Positions 1 through 9,235 of a DNA stretch of 64,000 nucleotides are shown one piece after another; position 1 is the stretch's first letter; each line of letters opens with the position of its first letter. The stretch spans positions 1 to 64,000 of the forward strand of contig NZ_JARRAH010000001.1 of the NCBI RefSeq assembly GCF_030553305.1. Direction: 5' to 3'. The DNA comes from Halomarina ordinaria. GTDB taxonomy: Archaea > Halobacteriota > Halobacteria > Halobacteriales > Haloarculaceae. The position numbers and the translations under genes are program-made. The notes under the pieces are model-generated. The model saw nothing but the letters and a program-made list of their open reading frames with translations, had not been told where the DNA came from and made no database searches.

Positions 1-861
1 GTCGTCGAAGCCGTCCATCTCGGCGAGCAGTTGCATCATGGTGCGCTGGACCTCGGCGTCGCCCGACGTCTTCGAGTCCGTCCGTTTCGAGGCGATGGCG
101 TCGATCTCGTCGATGAAGATGACTGCCGGTTCGCGCTCGCTCGCCAACTGGAACAGGTCGCGGACGAGGCGCGACCCCTCGCCGATGAACTTCTGGACGA
201 GTTCGGAGCCGGCCATCTTGATGAACGTCGCGTCGGTCTCGTTGGCGACGGCCTTCGCGAGCATCGTCTTGCCCGTCCCCGGTGGGCCGTGCAACAGGAC
301 GCCCGAGGGTGGGTCGATGCCGACGCTCTCGAACTGCGTGGGGTTGAGCAGCGGCTCCTCGACGGCCTCCCGCACCTCGAGTATCTGGTCGTCGAGGCCG
401 CCGATGTCGTCGTAGACGACCTCGGGGTTGGCGGTGACCTCCATCGCCTGTGCGCGGGCGTCGGTCTCCTGTTCGAGGATGCGCTGGACGGTGAACGAGT
501 CGTTGATGGCGACGCGGTCGCCCGCTTCGAGGTCGTCGCGCAGGCGCGGCGGGATGTCCGTGAGCACCTCCTGGTTGTTGCCGTGCTGTTTCAGGACGGC
601 CTCGTCGCCCGATATCTCCTCGACGGTCGCGAGGTACTGGGCGGCGGCCTTCAGCGCCTCGTTCTCGCGCTGGAGTTCGTCGACGTCGCCTTCGAGGGCG
701 TCGCGCCGGGAGTTCGCGTCTTCGAGCTGGTCTTCGAGCTGGTCGTTGACGGCTGCGAGACGGGTGAAGTGGTCCCGCAGCGCGTCGAGTCGCTCGGCGG
801 GCGACATCTCCGGATCGAGTTCGAGTTGAGGGCGATCCGGCAACGAGGGGCTGCGTGACAT
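1..861 (-). CDS. pan: Proteasome-activating nucleotidase (PAN), C-terminal part beyond window
   Basis: AAA+ ATPase ring that unfolds substrates and feeds them to the archaeal 20S proteasome in the cytoplasm. The visible 287 residues show an N-terminal coiled coil (about residues 20-70), an OB-like linker, then the AAA module with Walker A GPPGTGKT (about 190-197) and Walker [10 protein letters not shown] (about 248-256). The frame is still open at base 1, so roughly the last third (sensor regions, HbYX tail) lies outside. ATG at 861 is chosen because a TATA-like element lies 27-33 bases upstream, fitting a leaderless mRNA. Family assignment is secure; which PAN paralogue (haloarchaea often have two) cannot be told. 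Confidence 0.95.
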   Translation of the reverse strand, partial: MSRSPSLPDRPQLELDPEMSPAERLDALRDHFTRLAAVNDQLEDQLEDANSRRDALEGDVDELQRENEALKAAAQYLATVEEISGDEAVLKQHGNNQEVLTDIPPRLRDDLEAGDRVAINDSFTVQRILEQETDARAQAMEVTANPEVVYDDIGGLDDQILEVREAVEEPLLNPTQFESVGIDPPSGVLLHGPPGTGKTMLAKAVANETDATFIKMAGSELVQKFIGEGSRLVRDLFQLASEREPAVIFIDEIDAIASKRTDSKTSGDAEVQRTMMQLLAEMDGFDD

Positions 862-887
862 AGGGGTATCGACCGTACGCATCTGAG

Positions 888-894
888 CTAAAAG
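888..894 (-). promoter_or_regulatory. TATA-like promoter element of pan
   Basis: On the minus strand the bases read CTTTTAG, 27-33 bases before the pan ATG at 861, the spacing expected for a leaderless archaeal promoter. Inferred from spacing and AT content only. Confidence 0.5.
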
Positions 895-909
895 TGACTT
901 TGGGTCGCG

Positions 910-2700
910 TCAGGTGAGGCGCGCGAACTCCTCGACGTACTCCGCGTAGGTGCCGAGCGCCGTCTCGATGGGCGCGCGCGTCGACATGTCGACGCCCGCC
1001 TCCCGCAGGAGGTCGAGGGGGTACTCGCGCGACCCCGACCGGAGGAAGCGCAGGTAGTCCTCGGCGGCCGGTTCGCCCTCCTCGAGGATGCGGTCGACGA
1101 TGGCGACGGCGGCGCTGATGCCCGTGGCGTACTGGTAGACGTAGAACGCCCGGTAGAAGTGCGGGATGCGCATCCACTCCCGGGTGATGTGGTCGTCGAC
1201 GTGCGCCGGCTCGTAGTAGGCGCGCTTCAGGTCGCCGTAGAGGTCGTCGAGGCGGTCGGGCGTGAGGGGTTCGTCGTCCTCGACCAGTTCGTGGGCCGTG
1301 TGTTCGAACTCCGCGAACATCGTCTGGCGCAGCAGCGTCGAGCGGAACCGCTCGAGGTACTCGTCGAGGAGGTGCTGGCGGAAGTGCTCGTCCTCGACGG
1401 TCTCGAGCAGGTGGTGGGTGAGCAGCGCCTCGTTGACCGTGCTCGCCACCTCCGCGACGAAAATCTCGTACCCGCTGTAGACGTAGGGCTGTTCGTCGCT
1501 CGTGAGGTCGGAGTGCAGCGAGTGGCCGAGTTCGTGCGCCAGCGTGAACATCGACGCCATGTCGTCCTGGTAGTTCATCAGGATGTACGGCTGGGAGTCG
1601 TAGGTCCCGCCGCTGTAGGCGCCCGAGCGCTTGCCCTCGTTCTCGTAGACGTCGACCCAGCGCGAGTCGAGCCCCGCCGCGAGGCGCTGCTGGTAGTCCT
1701 CGCCCAGCGGGGCGACGGCCGCCACGATGTGCTCTTTCGCCTCCTCGTAGGGTATCTCGGGGCTCTCACCCTCGGCGATGGGGGCGTAGAGGTCCCACAT
1801 CTCCAGTTCCTCGACGTCCAGCGCCTCGCGCTTCAGTTCGGCGTGGTCGTGGAGCGTCCCGATGTTCTCGCGGACGGCGGTCACGAGCGTGTCGTACACC
1901 TCGACGGGGACGTTCGGGCCGTCGAGCGCCGCCGCGCGGGCGGTGTCGTAGTCGCGCGCACGGGCGAGCTTGACGTCGGCCTTCACGCTGTTCTTGAACG
2001 CCGCGCCGACGGCGTTGCGCACCGTCTCCCACTCCTCGTAGAACGACGCGTGGACCTCCTGGCGGAACTCGCGGTCCGGGTGCTTGAGGAGCTTCGTGAC
2101 GTTGCTCTGGGTGATGCGGACCTCCTCGCCGTCCGGGTGCTCGACGGCCGGGAACTCCATGTCGGCGTTCGTCAGCATCGTGTACACCTCGCCGGCCGCC
2201 CCCGTCACCTCGCCCAGTTCCGCGAGCAGGTTCTCGACCTCCGCCGAGCGGGTGTGGGGTTTCATCCGGAGCACGTCGTCGAAGTAGTGGTCGTACTCCG
2301 CGAGGTCGGGTTCGGCCTCGACGTAGGCGTCGATGGTCTCTCGCGAGGCCGACTGCAGTTCGGGTTCGAGGTAGCTCGACGCGCTCTGGGCGCGCGAGAC
2401 GAGCGACTGCGCCCGGGCGAACAGCGCCTGGTTCTCCTGGTCGCGCGTGTCCTCGTCCGAGCGCATCCGCGCGTAGGCGGCCACGTCCGAGACGACGCGC
2501 ATCGTCTCCTCGTAGGTCACGAGGACGTCGCGGAGGGTCGTTGCGTCCTCGGTCGCGCGCCCCTCGTAGGCGGCGAGGTCGTCGATTCGTTCGTCGGCCT
2601 CCTCGAAGGCCGCCTCCCACTCCTCCTCGCTGGCGAAGATGTCGCTGAGGTCCCAGGTGTACTCCTCGGGGACCTCGCTCCGGTCGGGGACGGAACTCAT
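910..2700 (-). CDS. pepF: Oligoendopeptidase F (M3B family metallopeptidase)
   Basis: Cytoplasmic zinc endopeptidase degrading short peptides, probably downstream of proteasome products. 596 residues, the normal family length. Zinc motif HELGH starts near residue 389 and the third ligand glutamate lies in the following helix (FVAEVASTVNE). The N-terminal half is the helical M3 oligopeptidase domain. It sits between truA and pan on the same strand, 48 bases from pan, so peptidase and unfoldase may be partly co-transcribed, although both have their own TATA-like element. Confidence 0.95.
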   Translation of the reverse strand: MSSVPDRSEVPEEYTWDLSDIFASEEEWEAAFEEADERIDDLAAYEGRATEDATTLRDVLVTYEETMRVVSDVAAYARMRSDEDTRDQENQALFARAQSLVSRAQSASSYLEPELQSASRETIDAYVEAEPDLAEYDHYFDDVLRMKPHTRSAEVENLLAELGEVTGAAGEVYTMLTNADMEFPAVEHPDGEEVRITQSNVTKLLKHPDREFRQEVHASFYEEWETVRNAVGAAFKNSVKADVKLARARDYDTARAAALDGPNVPVEVYDTLVTAVRENIGTLHDHAELKREALDVEELEMWDLYAPIAEGESPEIPYEEAKEHIVAAVAPLGEDYQQRLAAGLDSRWVDVYENEGKRSGAYSGGTYDSQPYILMNYQDDMASMFTLAHELGHSLHSDLTSDEQPYVYSGYEIFVAEVASTVNEALLTHHLLETVEDEHFRQHLLDEYLERFRSTLLRQTMFAEFEHTAHELVEDDEPLTPDRLDDLYGDLKRAYYEPAHVDDHITREWMRIPHFYRAFYVYQYATGISAAVAIVDRILEEGEPAAEDYLRFLRSGSREYPLDLLREAGVDMSTRAPIETALGTYAEYVEEFARLT

Positions 2701-2723
2701 GCGTGTGGGTTACCCCGTCTCAC

Positions 2724-2729
2724 ATTAAG
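2724..2729 (-). promoter_or_regulatory. TATA-like element of pepF
   Basis: ATTAAG on the plus strand (CTTAAT on the gene strand), 24-29 bases upstream of the pepF ATG at 2700; leaderless spacing. Confidence 0.4.
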
Positions 2730-2780
2730 ACCCTCGCTCTCGTCGTCGCGCGCGGCCCGGCTCGTATCGCACCCCTCGCG

Positions 2781-3584
2781 CTATCGCATCCCCTCAGCGA
2801 CGGTCCCCGCCACCCGTGCCCCCGTCAGGCGCTCGACGCGCCGGACCTCGAACACCTCGCTGGCGCGCCGGGCCGCCTCCGGGTCGACGGCGAACTCGAC
2901 GCCGGGATACTCGACGCGCGTGAGGACGAGCGGTTCCGGCGGCGCGGGGGCGACGCCCGCGGGGTCCGACAGCGTCTCCGCTGAGAGGACGCGTTCGACG
3001 AACGCGGGGTCGCGCTCCCCTCGCGCGACGCGCCCGACGAGGCCGACCAGCCGCCGGACGAGCTGTCGGGGGAACCCCGGCGAACGGACGTCGAAGACGA
3101 GGTACGGCCCGTCGACGTCGACCTCGGCCTCGACGGTCCGGCGCGTCCGCCCCTCGTCGGGCGTGAGGTTGTGGAGGTCGTGGGTCCCCGAGAGGGTGGA
3201 GAGCGCGCGGCGCGCCCGCTCTGAGTCGGCGTCGGGCGCGTGGAGGTGGTAGGTGTAGCCCCGGGAGGTGGCGTCGTGACGGGCGTGGAACGCCCCCGTG
3301 ACGTCCGCGCTCGCCCACGCCCGTACGGCCGCGGGGAGTTCGCTGTTCAGCGCACGCGGGGTGAGCCAGTCGGGGACCTCGCACGCGACGGTCTGTGCGA
3401 GCGCCGACACGCCGGCGTCCGTCCGGCCCGCGGCCGCGTACCCCGTCGGGCGGTGGTCCGCGGGGTCGTAGACGCCGAGGCGAGCGAGGGCCGCGAAGAG
3501 GTCCCCCTCGACGGTCCGGACGTCGGGCTGGCGCTGGAAGCCGGCGTAGTCGCTCCCGTCGTACGCGATGCGGAACGCGCGCAT
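2781..3584 (-). CDS. truA: tRNA pseudouridine(38-40) synthase TruA
   Basis: Isomerises uridines 38-40 in the tRNA anticodon arm. 267 residues; catalytic aspartate D56 lies in the signature GRTDAGVSALAQ (53-64). The N-terminal AYDGSDYAGFQRQ (7-19) is the usual TruA opening, supporting the ATG at 3584. Transcribed toward pepF with an 80-base gap. In other haloarchaea truA commonly neighbours hisS; here a pair of sulfatase genes lies between them (inference about insertion). Confidence 0.95.
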   Translation of the reverse strand: MRAFRIAYDGSDYAGFQRQPDVRTVEGDLFAALARLGVYDPADHRPTGYAAAGRTDAGVSALAQTVACEVPDWLTPRALNSELPAAVRAWASADVTGAFHARHDATSRGYTYHLHAPDADSERARRALSTLSGTHDLHNLTPDEGRTRRTVEAEVDVDGPYLVFDVRSPGFPRQLVRRLVGLVGRVARGERDPAFVERVLSAETLSDPAGVAPAPPEPLVLTRVEYPGVEFAVDPEAARRASEVFEVRRVERLTGARVAGTVAEGMR

Positions 3585-3766
3585 GGATGCCGTCGTCGTG
3601 CCGCGGTATTGAGCGCCTCGATGCCCACTCGTGCTTGCAGGTGCCGCCGCAAAGGCGAAGCGAGTGTAGCGTCAGTGCGATGATACACTATGGTCGCCAT
3701 CGACGCGAGCGGACGCGGCCCGGGGGGTAGCGCGGTCGAACGCCATCGGAACGCGGGCGAGCGACG

Positions 3767-5221
3767 ATGACCGGCGCTCGTCCGAACGTCGTCGTCACGG
3801 TACTCGACACCGTCCGGGCGCGCGACACCGTCCCGGCCGCCGAGTCGCCGATGCCGGAACTGGGGGCGCTCGCCGCCGAGGGCGCCGAGTTCACGAACGC
3901 GTTCGCGACGGCACCCTGGACGCTCCCCTCGCACGCCTCGCTGTTCACGGGGACGTACCCGTCACACCACGGCGCGCGCGGCGGCCACACCTACCTCGAC
4001 GAGTCGCTCCCGACGCTCGCGGAGGGCTTCCGCGACGCCGGCTACGAGACGGTCGGCGTCTCGAACAACACGTGGGTGACCGCCGAGTTCGGCTTCGACC
4101 GCGGCTTCGAGACGTTCCGGAAGGGCTGGCAGTACGTCCAGTCGGACGTCGACCTCGGCGCCGTCGTCCGCGCCGAACACCCGCTGGCGAAGGTGCGCGC
4201 GCTCCGCGAGCGCCTGTTCGACGGCAACCCCGTCGTGAACGCGACGAACGTCCTCTTCGGCGAACTCGCCGACGACCAGGGCGCGGAACGGACCACCTCG
4301 TGGGTCGAGGCGTGGCTCCGGAACCGGGACCGGACGCGCCCGTTCCTCTGCTTTCTCAACTACATCGAACCCCACATCCAGTACCACCCGCCCCGCGAGT
4401 ACGCGGAGGCGTTCCTGCCCGAGGACGCCAGCTACGAGGAGGCGGTCGCGCTCCGACAGGACCCCCGCGCGTTCGACGTCGGCGAGTACGACCTCACCGA
4501 CCGCGAGTTCGACCTGCTCCACGCGCTCTACCGGGGGGAACTCGCCGCGCTCGACGCCCACCTCGGGCGGTTGCGCGAGGCGCTCCGCGCCGCCGGCGAG
4601 TGGGAGGACACCCTGCTGGTCGTCCTCGGCGACCACGGCGAGAACATCGGTGACCACGGCTTCCTCGGTCACCAGTACGACCTCCACGACACCCTGCTAC
4701 ACGTCCCGCTGGTCGTCTGTGGTCCGGGCTTCCGCGAGCGGCGCGAGGACCTCGTCCAGCCACTCGACCTCGTCCCGACGCTGCTCGACGCCGCCGGTAT
4801 CGAGGCGCCCGAACTCCGCGAGCGCGCACAGGGGTACTCGCTCCACCCGGACGCCGACGCCCCGGCCCGCGACGCCGTCTTCGCCGAGTACCTCGGTCCG
4901 CAACCATCACCCGACTCGCTGGCCGAGCGCTTCGGCTCGATACCCGACCGGGTCCGCGCGTTCGACCGGACGCTCCGGGCGATTCGCACGGACGAGGAGA
5001 AGTACATCCGCGCCTCCGACGGAACGGAGTGGTACTACCGCGTCGCCGAGGACCCCGAGGAACGCGAGAACCTGGCGCGGGAGGCACCGCGACGGACGCG
5101 GGCGCTTGACGCCCGCCTCGACCGCTGGCTCGACTCCTTCGACCACGCCGACCCCGACGACGCGACCGTCTCGATGTCGGCGGGCACCCGCGAACGGCTC
5201 TCGGACCTCGGCTACCTCTAA
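3767..5221 (+). CDS. Sulfatase-family hydrolase lacking the formylglycine Cys/Ser
   Basis: Alkaline-phosphatase superfamily enzyme of 484 residues. Metal-binding aspartate D14 (VTVLDTVRARD), the sulfatase-like entry loop TLPSHASLFTG (52-62) and a metal-site motif GDHGENIGDHG (about 287-297) are visible. In true type I sulfatases the loop is C/S-x-P-S-R; here it is T-L-P-S-H, so the residue converted to formylglycine and the following arginine are both replaced. Threonine is the nucleophile in related phosphoglycerol transferases, so a phospho- or glycero-phosphotransferase/phosphodiesterase role is possible. No signal peptide is seen. It is convergent with the next sulfatase and shares four bases of stop codon with it. 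Confidence 0.8.
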   Translation: MTGARPNVVVTVLDTVRARDTVPAAESPMPELGALAAEGAEFTNAFATAPWTLPSHASLFTGTYPSHHGARGGHTYLDESLPTLAEGFRDAGYETVGVSNNTWVTAEFGFDRGFETFRKGWQYVQSDVDLGAVVRAEHPLAKVRALRERLFDGNPVVNATNVLFGELADDQGAERTTSWVEAWLRNRDRTRPFLCFLNYIEPHIQYHPPREYAEAFLPEDASYEEAVALRQDPRAFDVGEYDLTDREFDLLHALYRGELAALDAHLGRLREALRAAGEWEDTLLVVLGDHGENIGDHGFLGHQYDLHDTLLHVPLVVCGPGFRERREDLVQPLDLVPTLLDAAGIEAPELRERAQGYSLHPDADAPARDAVFAEYLGPQPSPDSLAERFGSIPDRVRAFDRTLRAIRTDEEKYIRASDGTEWYYRVAEDPEERENLAREAPRRTRALDARLDRWLDSFDHADPDDATVSMSAGTRERLSDLGYL

Positions 5222-6681
5222 TCGCCGAACGTCTTCGGGACCCACCCCCGCAGCGGGTCGTCGACGCGCTCCATCCACTCGACGAGCCGTCCCTCCAGCG
5301 CCTCGCGGACCGCGCGGTAGTCTGGGTGTTGCGAGAGGTTCCGGAGTTCGGCCGGGTCGTCCTCCAGGTCGTACAGTTCGTTCCGGTCGGGGCCGTTGTA
5401 GACGAACTTGTAGCGCGCCGTGCGCACCATCCGCTGGGAGTAGAGGCCGAACTCGTCGCCGTGGTACTGCGCGTAGACGGAGTCGGGCCAGTCGTCGGGG
5501 GTCTCGCCGGCGAGCAGCGGCGCGAGGCTCCGGGCGTGGAGGCCCTCCGGTATCGGGGCGTCGCCCCACTCGAGGAACGTGGGCGCGAGGTCGTGCAGGC
5601 GGACGAACGACTCCACCCGCGTGCCCGGTTCGGTGACGCCCGGGTAACGCACCACCAGCGGGACCCGGTAGGTCTCCTCGTACATCAGCGGCCCCTTGTT
5701 GAACTGGCGGTGACTCCCCGTGAAGTCGCCGTGGTCGGAGGCGTGGACGACGGCCGTCGACTCGGTCATCCCGAGGTCCTCCAGCGCGTCGAGGATTCGA
5801 CCGAGCTGCTCGTCGATGAACGTCATGAACCCGAAGTACTTCGCGACGGCCTCCGCCCACGTCTCCCAGTCGAACCCCTCGACGCCCCGGTAGTGGAGGT
5901 ACCGTTCGTGGACGCGCGGCTTCCCGTCGAACGTCTCGGCGTAGGTCGCCCACCGTTCGACCTCCTCGGGGTCGTACATCGATGCGTACGGTTCGGGGAC
6001 GACGTAGGGGTGGTGCGGCCCGAGGAAGTCCGTCCGGTGGAAGAAGGGTCCGGCGTCCGCGCCGCCGCCCCCTCTCGCCCCGTTCTCGACCCACCGCTCC
6101 AGCGCGTCGATGGTCCGCTCGGCGAGGAAGTAGGTGCGCGTCGCCTCGGGCGGGACGGTGGTGGTCGCGGCGACGAGCGTCGGGTTCTCGCCGTCGGTGT
6201 AGAGAGGGTCGACGAGGTCCTCCTCGTCCGGCGGGTCGACGTCGAGGTCGGCCCGGTAGCGCTCGAAGGCGTCGTCCAGGTCGTCGTGGTGGCGGTCGCT
6301 CCCTCCGAGGTACTCGAAGCCGAACCCCTCCGGGCCGCGGGGCTGGTCGACGTGCCACTTGCCGGCGTAGGTGAGGTCGTAGCCCTCGTCTCGCAGGCGT
6401 TCGCCGAACGTCGGGAGGTCCGGGGGGAGCGACGAGCGGATGGCGTCCGCCTCGTGGCTGTTGTTCAGCATCCCGTGCGCGTGCGGATAGAGACCCGTCA
6501 GCAGCGACGCCCGCGCGCTCGTACAGATGCTGGTGGGCGTGTACGCGCGGTCGAACCACGTCCCCTCGCTCCGGAGGCGGTCGACGGCCGGCGTCGCCAC
6601 GGACAGGCCGTCCGGTTCGACCAGGTCGGCGCGCTCCTGGTCGGTCAACAGCAACAGCACGTTCGGCCTCCCAGTTGGCAT
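5218..6681 (-). CDS. Type I sulfatase (arylsulfatase A family)
   Basis: Hydrolyses sulfate esters of a carbohydrate or aromatic substrate (substrate unknown). 487 residues. Metal ligand D14 (LLTDQERAD) and the loop C53-T-S-A-R57-ASLLTG carry the formylglycine-precursor cysteine and arginine of active sulfatases; a second metal motif SDHGDFTGSH is present about two thirds along. The C-terminal sulfatase region with the usual RYKFVYN strand is intact. No signal peptide, suggesting a cytoplasmic location. The gene is convergent with the other sulfatase-like gene, the stops overlapping at bases 5218-5221. Confidence 0.9.
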   Translation of the reverse strand: MPTGRPNVLLLLTDQERADLVEPDGLSVATPAVDRLRSEGTWFDRAYTPTSICTSARASLLTGLYPHAHGMLNNSHEADAIRSSLPPDLPTFGERLRDEGYDLTYAGKWHVDQPRGPEGFGFEYLGGSDRHHDDLDDAFERYRADLDVDPPDEEDLVDPLYTDGENPTLVAATTTVPPEATRTYFLAERTIDALERWVENGARGGGGADAGPFFHRTDFLGPHHPYVVPEPYASMYDPEEVERWATYAETFDGKPRVHERYLHYRGVEGFDWETWAEAVAKYFGFMTFIDEQLGRILDALEDLGMTESTAVVHASDHGDFTGSHRQFNKGPLMYEETYRVPLVVRYPGVTEPGTRVESFVRLHDLAPTFLEWGDAPIPEGLHARSLAPLLAGETPDDWPDSVYAQYHGDEFGLYSQRMVRTARYKFVYNGPDRNELYDLEDDPAELRNLSQHPDYRAVREALEGRLVEWMERVDDPLRGWVPKTFGD

Positions 6682-6762
6682 CGCAGAGTAACGGACCGGC
6701 GCGGAGGTAGGTCTGTCGGCCGACCGACACTCGTGGACGGTCGTCGCCCGCCCCCGACGGGT

Positions 6763-8067
6763 TCAGACGTAGTCGTCGTACGTCGGGCGCTGGCGCTCGC
6801 CGGGGAACGCCTCCAGCGGGACGGCCGTCTGGTCGCCGCTCGCCATCTCCTTGACCGTCACCTCGCCGTTCTCCAGGTCGCGTTCGCCGACGATGACGAC
6901 CGTCTCGGCGTTGATGGAGTCGGCGTAGCCCATCTGCGCGCCGAAGCTCCGCCCGGCGACGTCCGTCTCCACGACGTGTCCCCGCGCGCGCAGGTCGCGC
7001 GCGACACCGGCGGCCACCTCGCGGGTGTCACCCACCGAGAGGACGTAGTAGTCCGTCGAGACGGCCTCCTCGGGCCAGACGCCGGCGCGCTGGAGCAGGA
7101 GCGGGAGCGTCGAGTTCATCACGCCGACGGCGAAGCCGACCGCCGGGGTGGGCTGGCCGCCGAAGCTCTCGATGAGGTCGTCGTAGCGCCCGCCGCCGAA
7201 GACCGCGCGCCCGACCTCGCCGGTCGAGTCGAAGCACTCGAAGACGACGCCCGTGTAGTAGTCGAGACCGCGGGCGGTGTCGAGCGACAGCGTGCAGTAC
7301 TCGCGCGCGCCGAAGTCCTCGGTCGCGGCGAGCACCGCCCGGAGGTTCTCGACGGCCGCCGCCACCTCGTCGGTGCCGGCGAAGTCGACGACGGCGTCGA
7401 GGTCGCCCTCGGCCAGCAGGTCGGCGAACGCCTCCGCGCTCGCCAGGTCGAGGCCGGCGTCGACGAGCAGGTTGTGGTACTCGACGCGTTCGAGTTTCTC
7501 GCTCTTGTCGACCGCCCGGATGGCGGCCGCCACGTCGACGTCGGCGTCCATCGAACGCAGCACGCCGCCGAGGATGTCGCGGTGCGAGACGCGGAACTCG
7601 AAGTCGTCGCCGTCGAGGCCGAGGCCGGTGAGCGCGTCGGCCGCCACGGCGAGTATCTCGGCGTCGGATTCGGGTGCCGACGAGCCGAAGATGTCGACGT
7701 TCGTCTGGTAGAACTCCCGGAAGCGCCCCTGCTGGGGCTCCTCGTAGCGCCAGAACGGCCGCGTCGAGTACCACTTGATGGGCTTCGACAGTTCCTGCTG
7801 TTTCTCGACGACCATGCGGGCGACCGTCGGCGTCAGTTCGGGCGTGAGCGACACCTCGCGCCCGCCGTGGTCGGTGAAGGAGTAGAGTTCCTCGACGATC
7901 TCCTCGCCGCTCTTGTCGACGTAGAGCTGGGTGCGTTCGATGGCCGGCGTGGCTATCTCCCGGAACCCGTAGCGCCCCACCGTCGACTCGACCTCGTCTC
8001 TGACCGCCCGGTGGGCGGCCATCGCGCCGGGGTAGAAGTCACGGAACCCCTTGATGCGCTCGTACAT
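6763..8067 (-). CDS. hisS: Histidyl-tRNA synthetase
   Basis: Class II synthetase charging tRNA-His, 434 residues when started at MYERIKGFRDFYPG. The frame is open further upstream to 8364 but that extension reads through the divergent promoter and has no HisRS similarity, so ATG at 8067 is used. Visible motifs: class II motif 2 (RPFWRYEEPQQGRFREF), histidine-specific ARGLDYYTG, and motif 3 region GGGRYDDLIESFGG, followed by the anticodon-binding domain (VLSVGDTREV onward). Divergent from the PfpI-like gene. Confidence 0.97.
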   Translation of the reverse strand: MYERIKGFRDFYPGAMAAHRAVRDEVESTVGRYGFREIATPAIERTQLYVDKSGEEIVEELYSFTDHGGREVSLTPELTPTVARMVVEKQQELSKPIKWYSTRPFWRYEEPQQGRFREFYQTNVDIFGSSAPESDAEILAVAADALTGLGLDGDDFEFRVSHRDILGGVLRSMDADVDVAAAIRAVDKSEKLERVEYHNLLVDAGLDLASAEAFADLLAEGDLDAVVDFAGTDEVAAAVENLRAVLAATEDFGAREYCTLSLDTARGLDYYTGVVFECFDSTGEVGRAVFGGGRYDDLIESFGGQPTPAVGFAVGVMNSTLPLLLQRAGVWPEEAVSTDYYVLSVGDTREVAAGVARDLRARGHVVETDVAGRSFGAQMGYADSINAETVVIVGERDLENGEVTVKEMASGDQTAVPLEAFPGERQRPTYDDYV

Positions 8068-8203
8068 ACGCGAGAATCGCAAAGCGGACACTTCAACGAC
8101 GCGGTCGCACGTCACCGCGTGCCACGACGACACAGGCCGCCACCGGTCGGACTCGCGAGCGCAGGCCCGGTCTTGATTCGTCCTCGACCCCTCCCTGAAC
8201 TCG

Positions 8204-8761
8204 ATGACCGACCAACCGCTCGCCGAGAAGCGTATCGCCGTCCTCCTCGCCCCGAGAGGGACCGAGGAGGTCGAGTTCACCGACCCGAAGGCGGCCGTCG
8301 AGGACGCCGGCGCCAGCGTCGACGTCGTCGGGGCCGAGACCGGCGAGGTCGAGACCGTCACCAACGACCTCGAACCGGGCGAGACGTTCGCGGTCGAGAC
8401 GACGTTCGCCGAGGTCTCGCCCGGGGACTACGACGGCCTCGTCGTCCCCGGTGGCGCCGTGGGGGCGGACGAACTGCGGGCCGACGAGGACGCCGTGGAC
8501 CTGGTGCGCGGATTCGTCGAGGCGGGCGTCCCGGTGGGCGTCATCTGTCACGGCCCGTGGGTGCTGGTCGAGGCGGACGCGGTCGCGGGTCGGACGCTGA
8601 CCTCGTACCACAGCATCCGGACCGACGTGCGCAACGCGGGCGGCGAGTGGGTCGACGAGACGGTCGTCACCGACGACGGCCTGGTGACGAGTCGCAACCC
8701 CGACGACCTGCCCGCCTTCTGCGACGCCGTCGTCGAGGCGTTCGCCGGCGAGAGAACGTAA
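8204..8761 (+). CDS. DJ-1/PfpI family protein (type 1 glutamine amidotransferase fold)
   Basis: 185 residues with the class I glutaminase-like fold. The nucleophile elbow VICHGPW has C115 and the adjacent histidine H116; an acidic residue needed in this family lies early in the chain (APRGTEEVEF, about 22-31). Members act as glyoxalase III/deglycase or stress chaperones; the sequence does not decide between these. Start ATG 8204, 136 bases downstream of the divergent hisS start. The spacing suggests a stand-alone transcript. Confidence 0.88.
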   Translation: MTDQPLAEKRIAVLLAPRGTEEVEFTDPKAAVEDAGASVDVVGAETGEVETVTNDLEPGETFAVETTFAEVSPGDYDGLVVPGGAVGADELRADEDAVDLVRGFVEAGVPVGVICHGPWVLVEADAVAGRTLTSYHSIRTDVRNAGGEWVDETVVTDDGLVTSRNPDDLPAFCDAVVEAFAGERT

Positions 8762-8839
8762 CGCGACGGCTCGGTCCGTCCGAGTGCCGTCACTGGTCGG
8801 TTTCGGGAGACGCCGTCTCGGAAGGGCCGGCGACGGGCG

Positions 8840-9190
8840 TTATCGCCGCCGGATGTTGAAGCTCTTCGAGTCGGGCGTCAGTTCCTGGAGGAGCTGTTTC
8901 ATCTGCTCCTCGTCTATCTGGCCCTGCACGCGGCCGCTCTGGGCGAGCGCGACGAGTTGCTGTTCGATCTGCTCGCCCTGGTCGGGCTTTGACATCTTCA
9001 CCGTGTTGAGGCGCTTTCGCGCGCCGTCGGTGAGGTGCTGTCGGAGGATGGCCTTGCGCTGTGCCTCGGCCTGTTCCTGCTGGGCCTGCATCGCCTCCTC
9101 GTCGACCTCGCCACCGCCGCCCTGCTGCTGTTCGCGGAGCTGTTCCATCTTCTTGCGTCGGAGTTCCTCGATGTCGTCTTCCTCAGGCAT
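8840..9190 (-). CDS. DNA-binding protein of the PDCD5/TFAR19 family
   Basis: Small basic/acidic helical protein of 116 residues, [15 protein letters not shown] at the N-terminus, then a glutamine-rich linker and the triple-helix PDCD5 core ([20 protein letters not shown]). Archaeal members bind DNA, exact role unknown. ATG at 9190 is preferred over an upstream in-frame start because homologues begin with this MPEE-type acidic helix. It lies 45 bases downstream of rps19e on the same strand, a linkage common in archaea. Confidence 0.93.
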   Translation of the reverse strand: MPEEDDIEELRRKKMEQLREQQQGGGGEVDEEAMQAQQEQAEAQRKAILRQHLTDGARKRLNTVKMSKPDQGEQIEQQLVALAQSGRVQGQIDEEQMKQLLQELTPDSKSFNIRRR

Positions 9191-9235
9191 GGCTGGGTGT
9201 TGGTGAGTATGACACAAAACCGTGACGCCGTCGAG

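Noticed and set aside
8068-8364. N-terminal extension of HisRS
   Set aside because: Extension overlaps the promoter region and the divergent gene and lacks similarity; HisRS starts naturally at MYERIKGF.
5326-8859. Very long plus-strand open frame (about 1177 codons) opposite the sulfatase and hisS
   Set aside because: Antisense to two clear genes; composition is Arg/Val/Leu-rich shadow typical of GC-rich DNA, with no domain.
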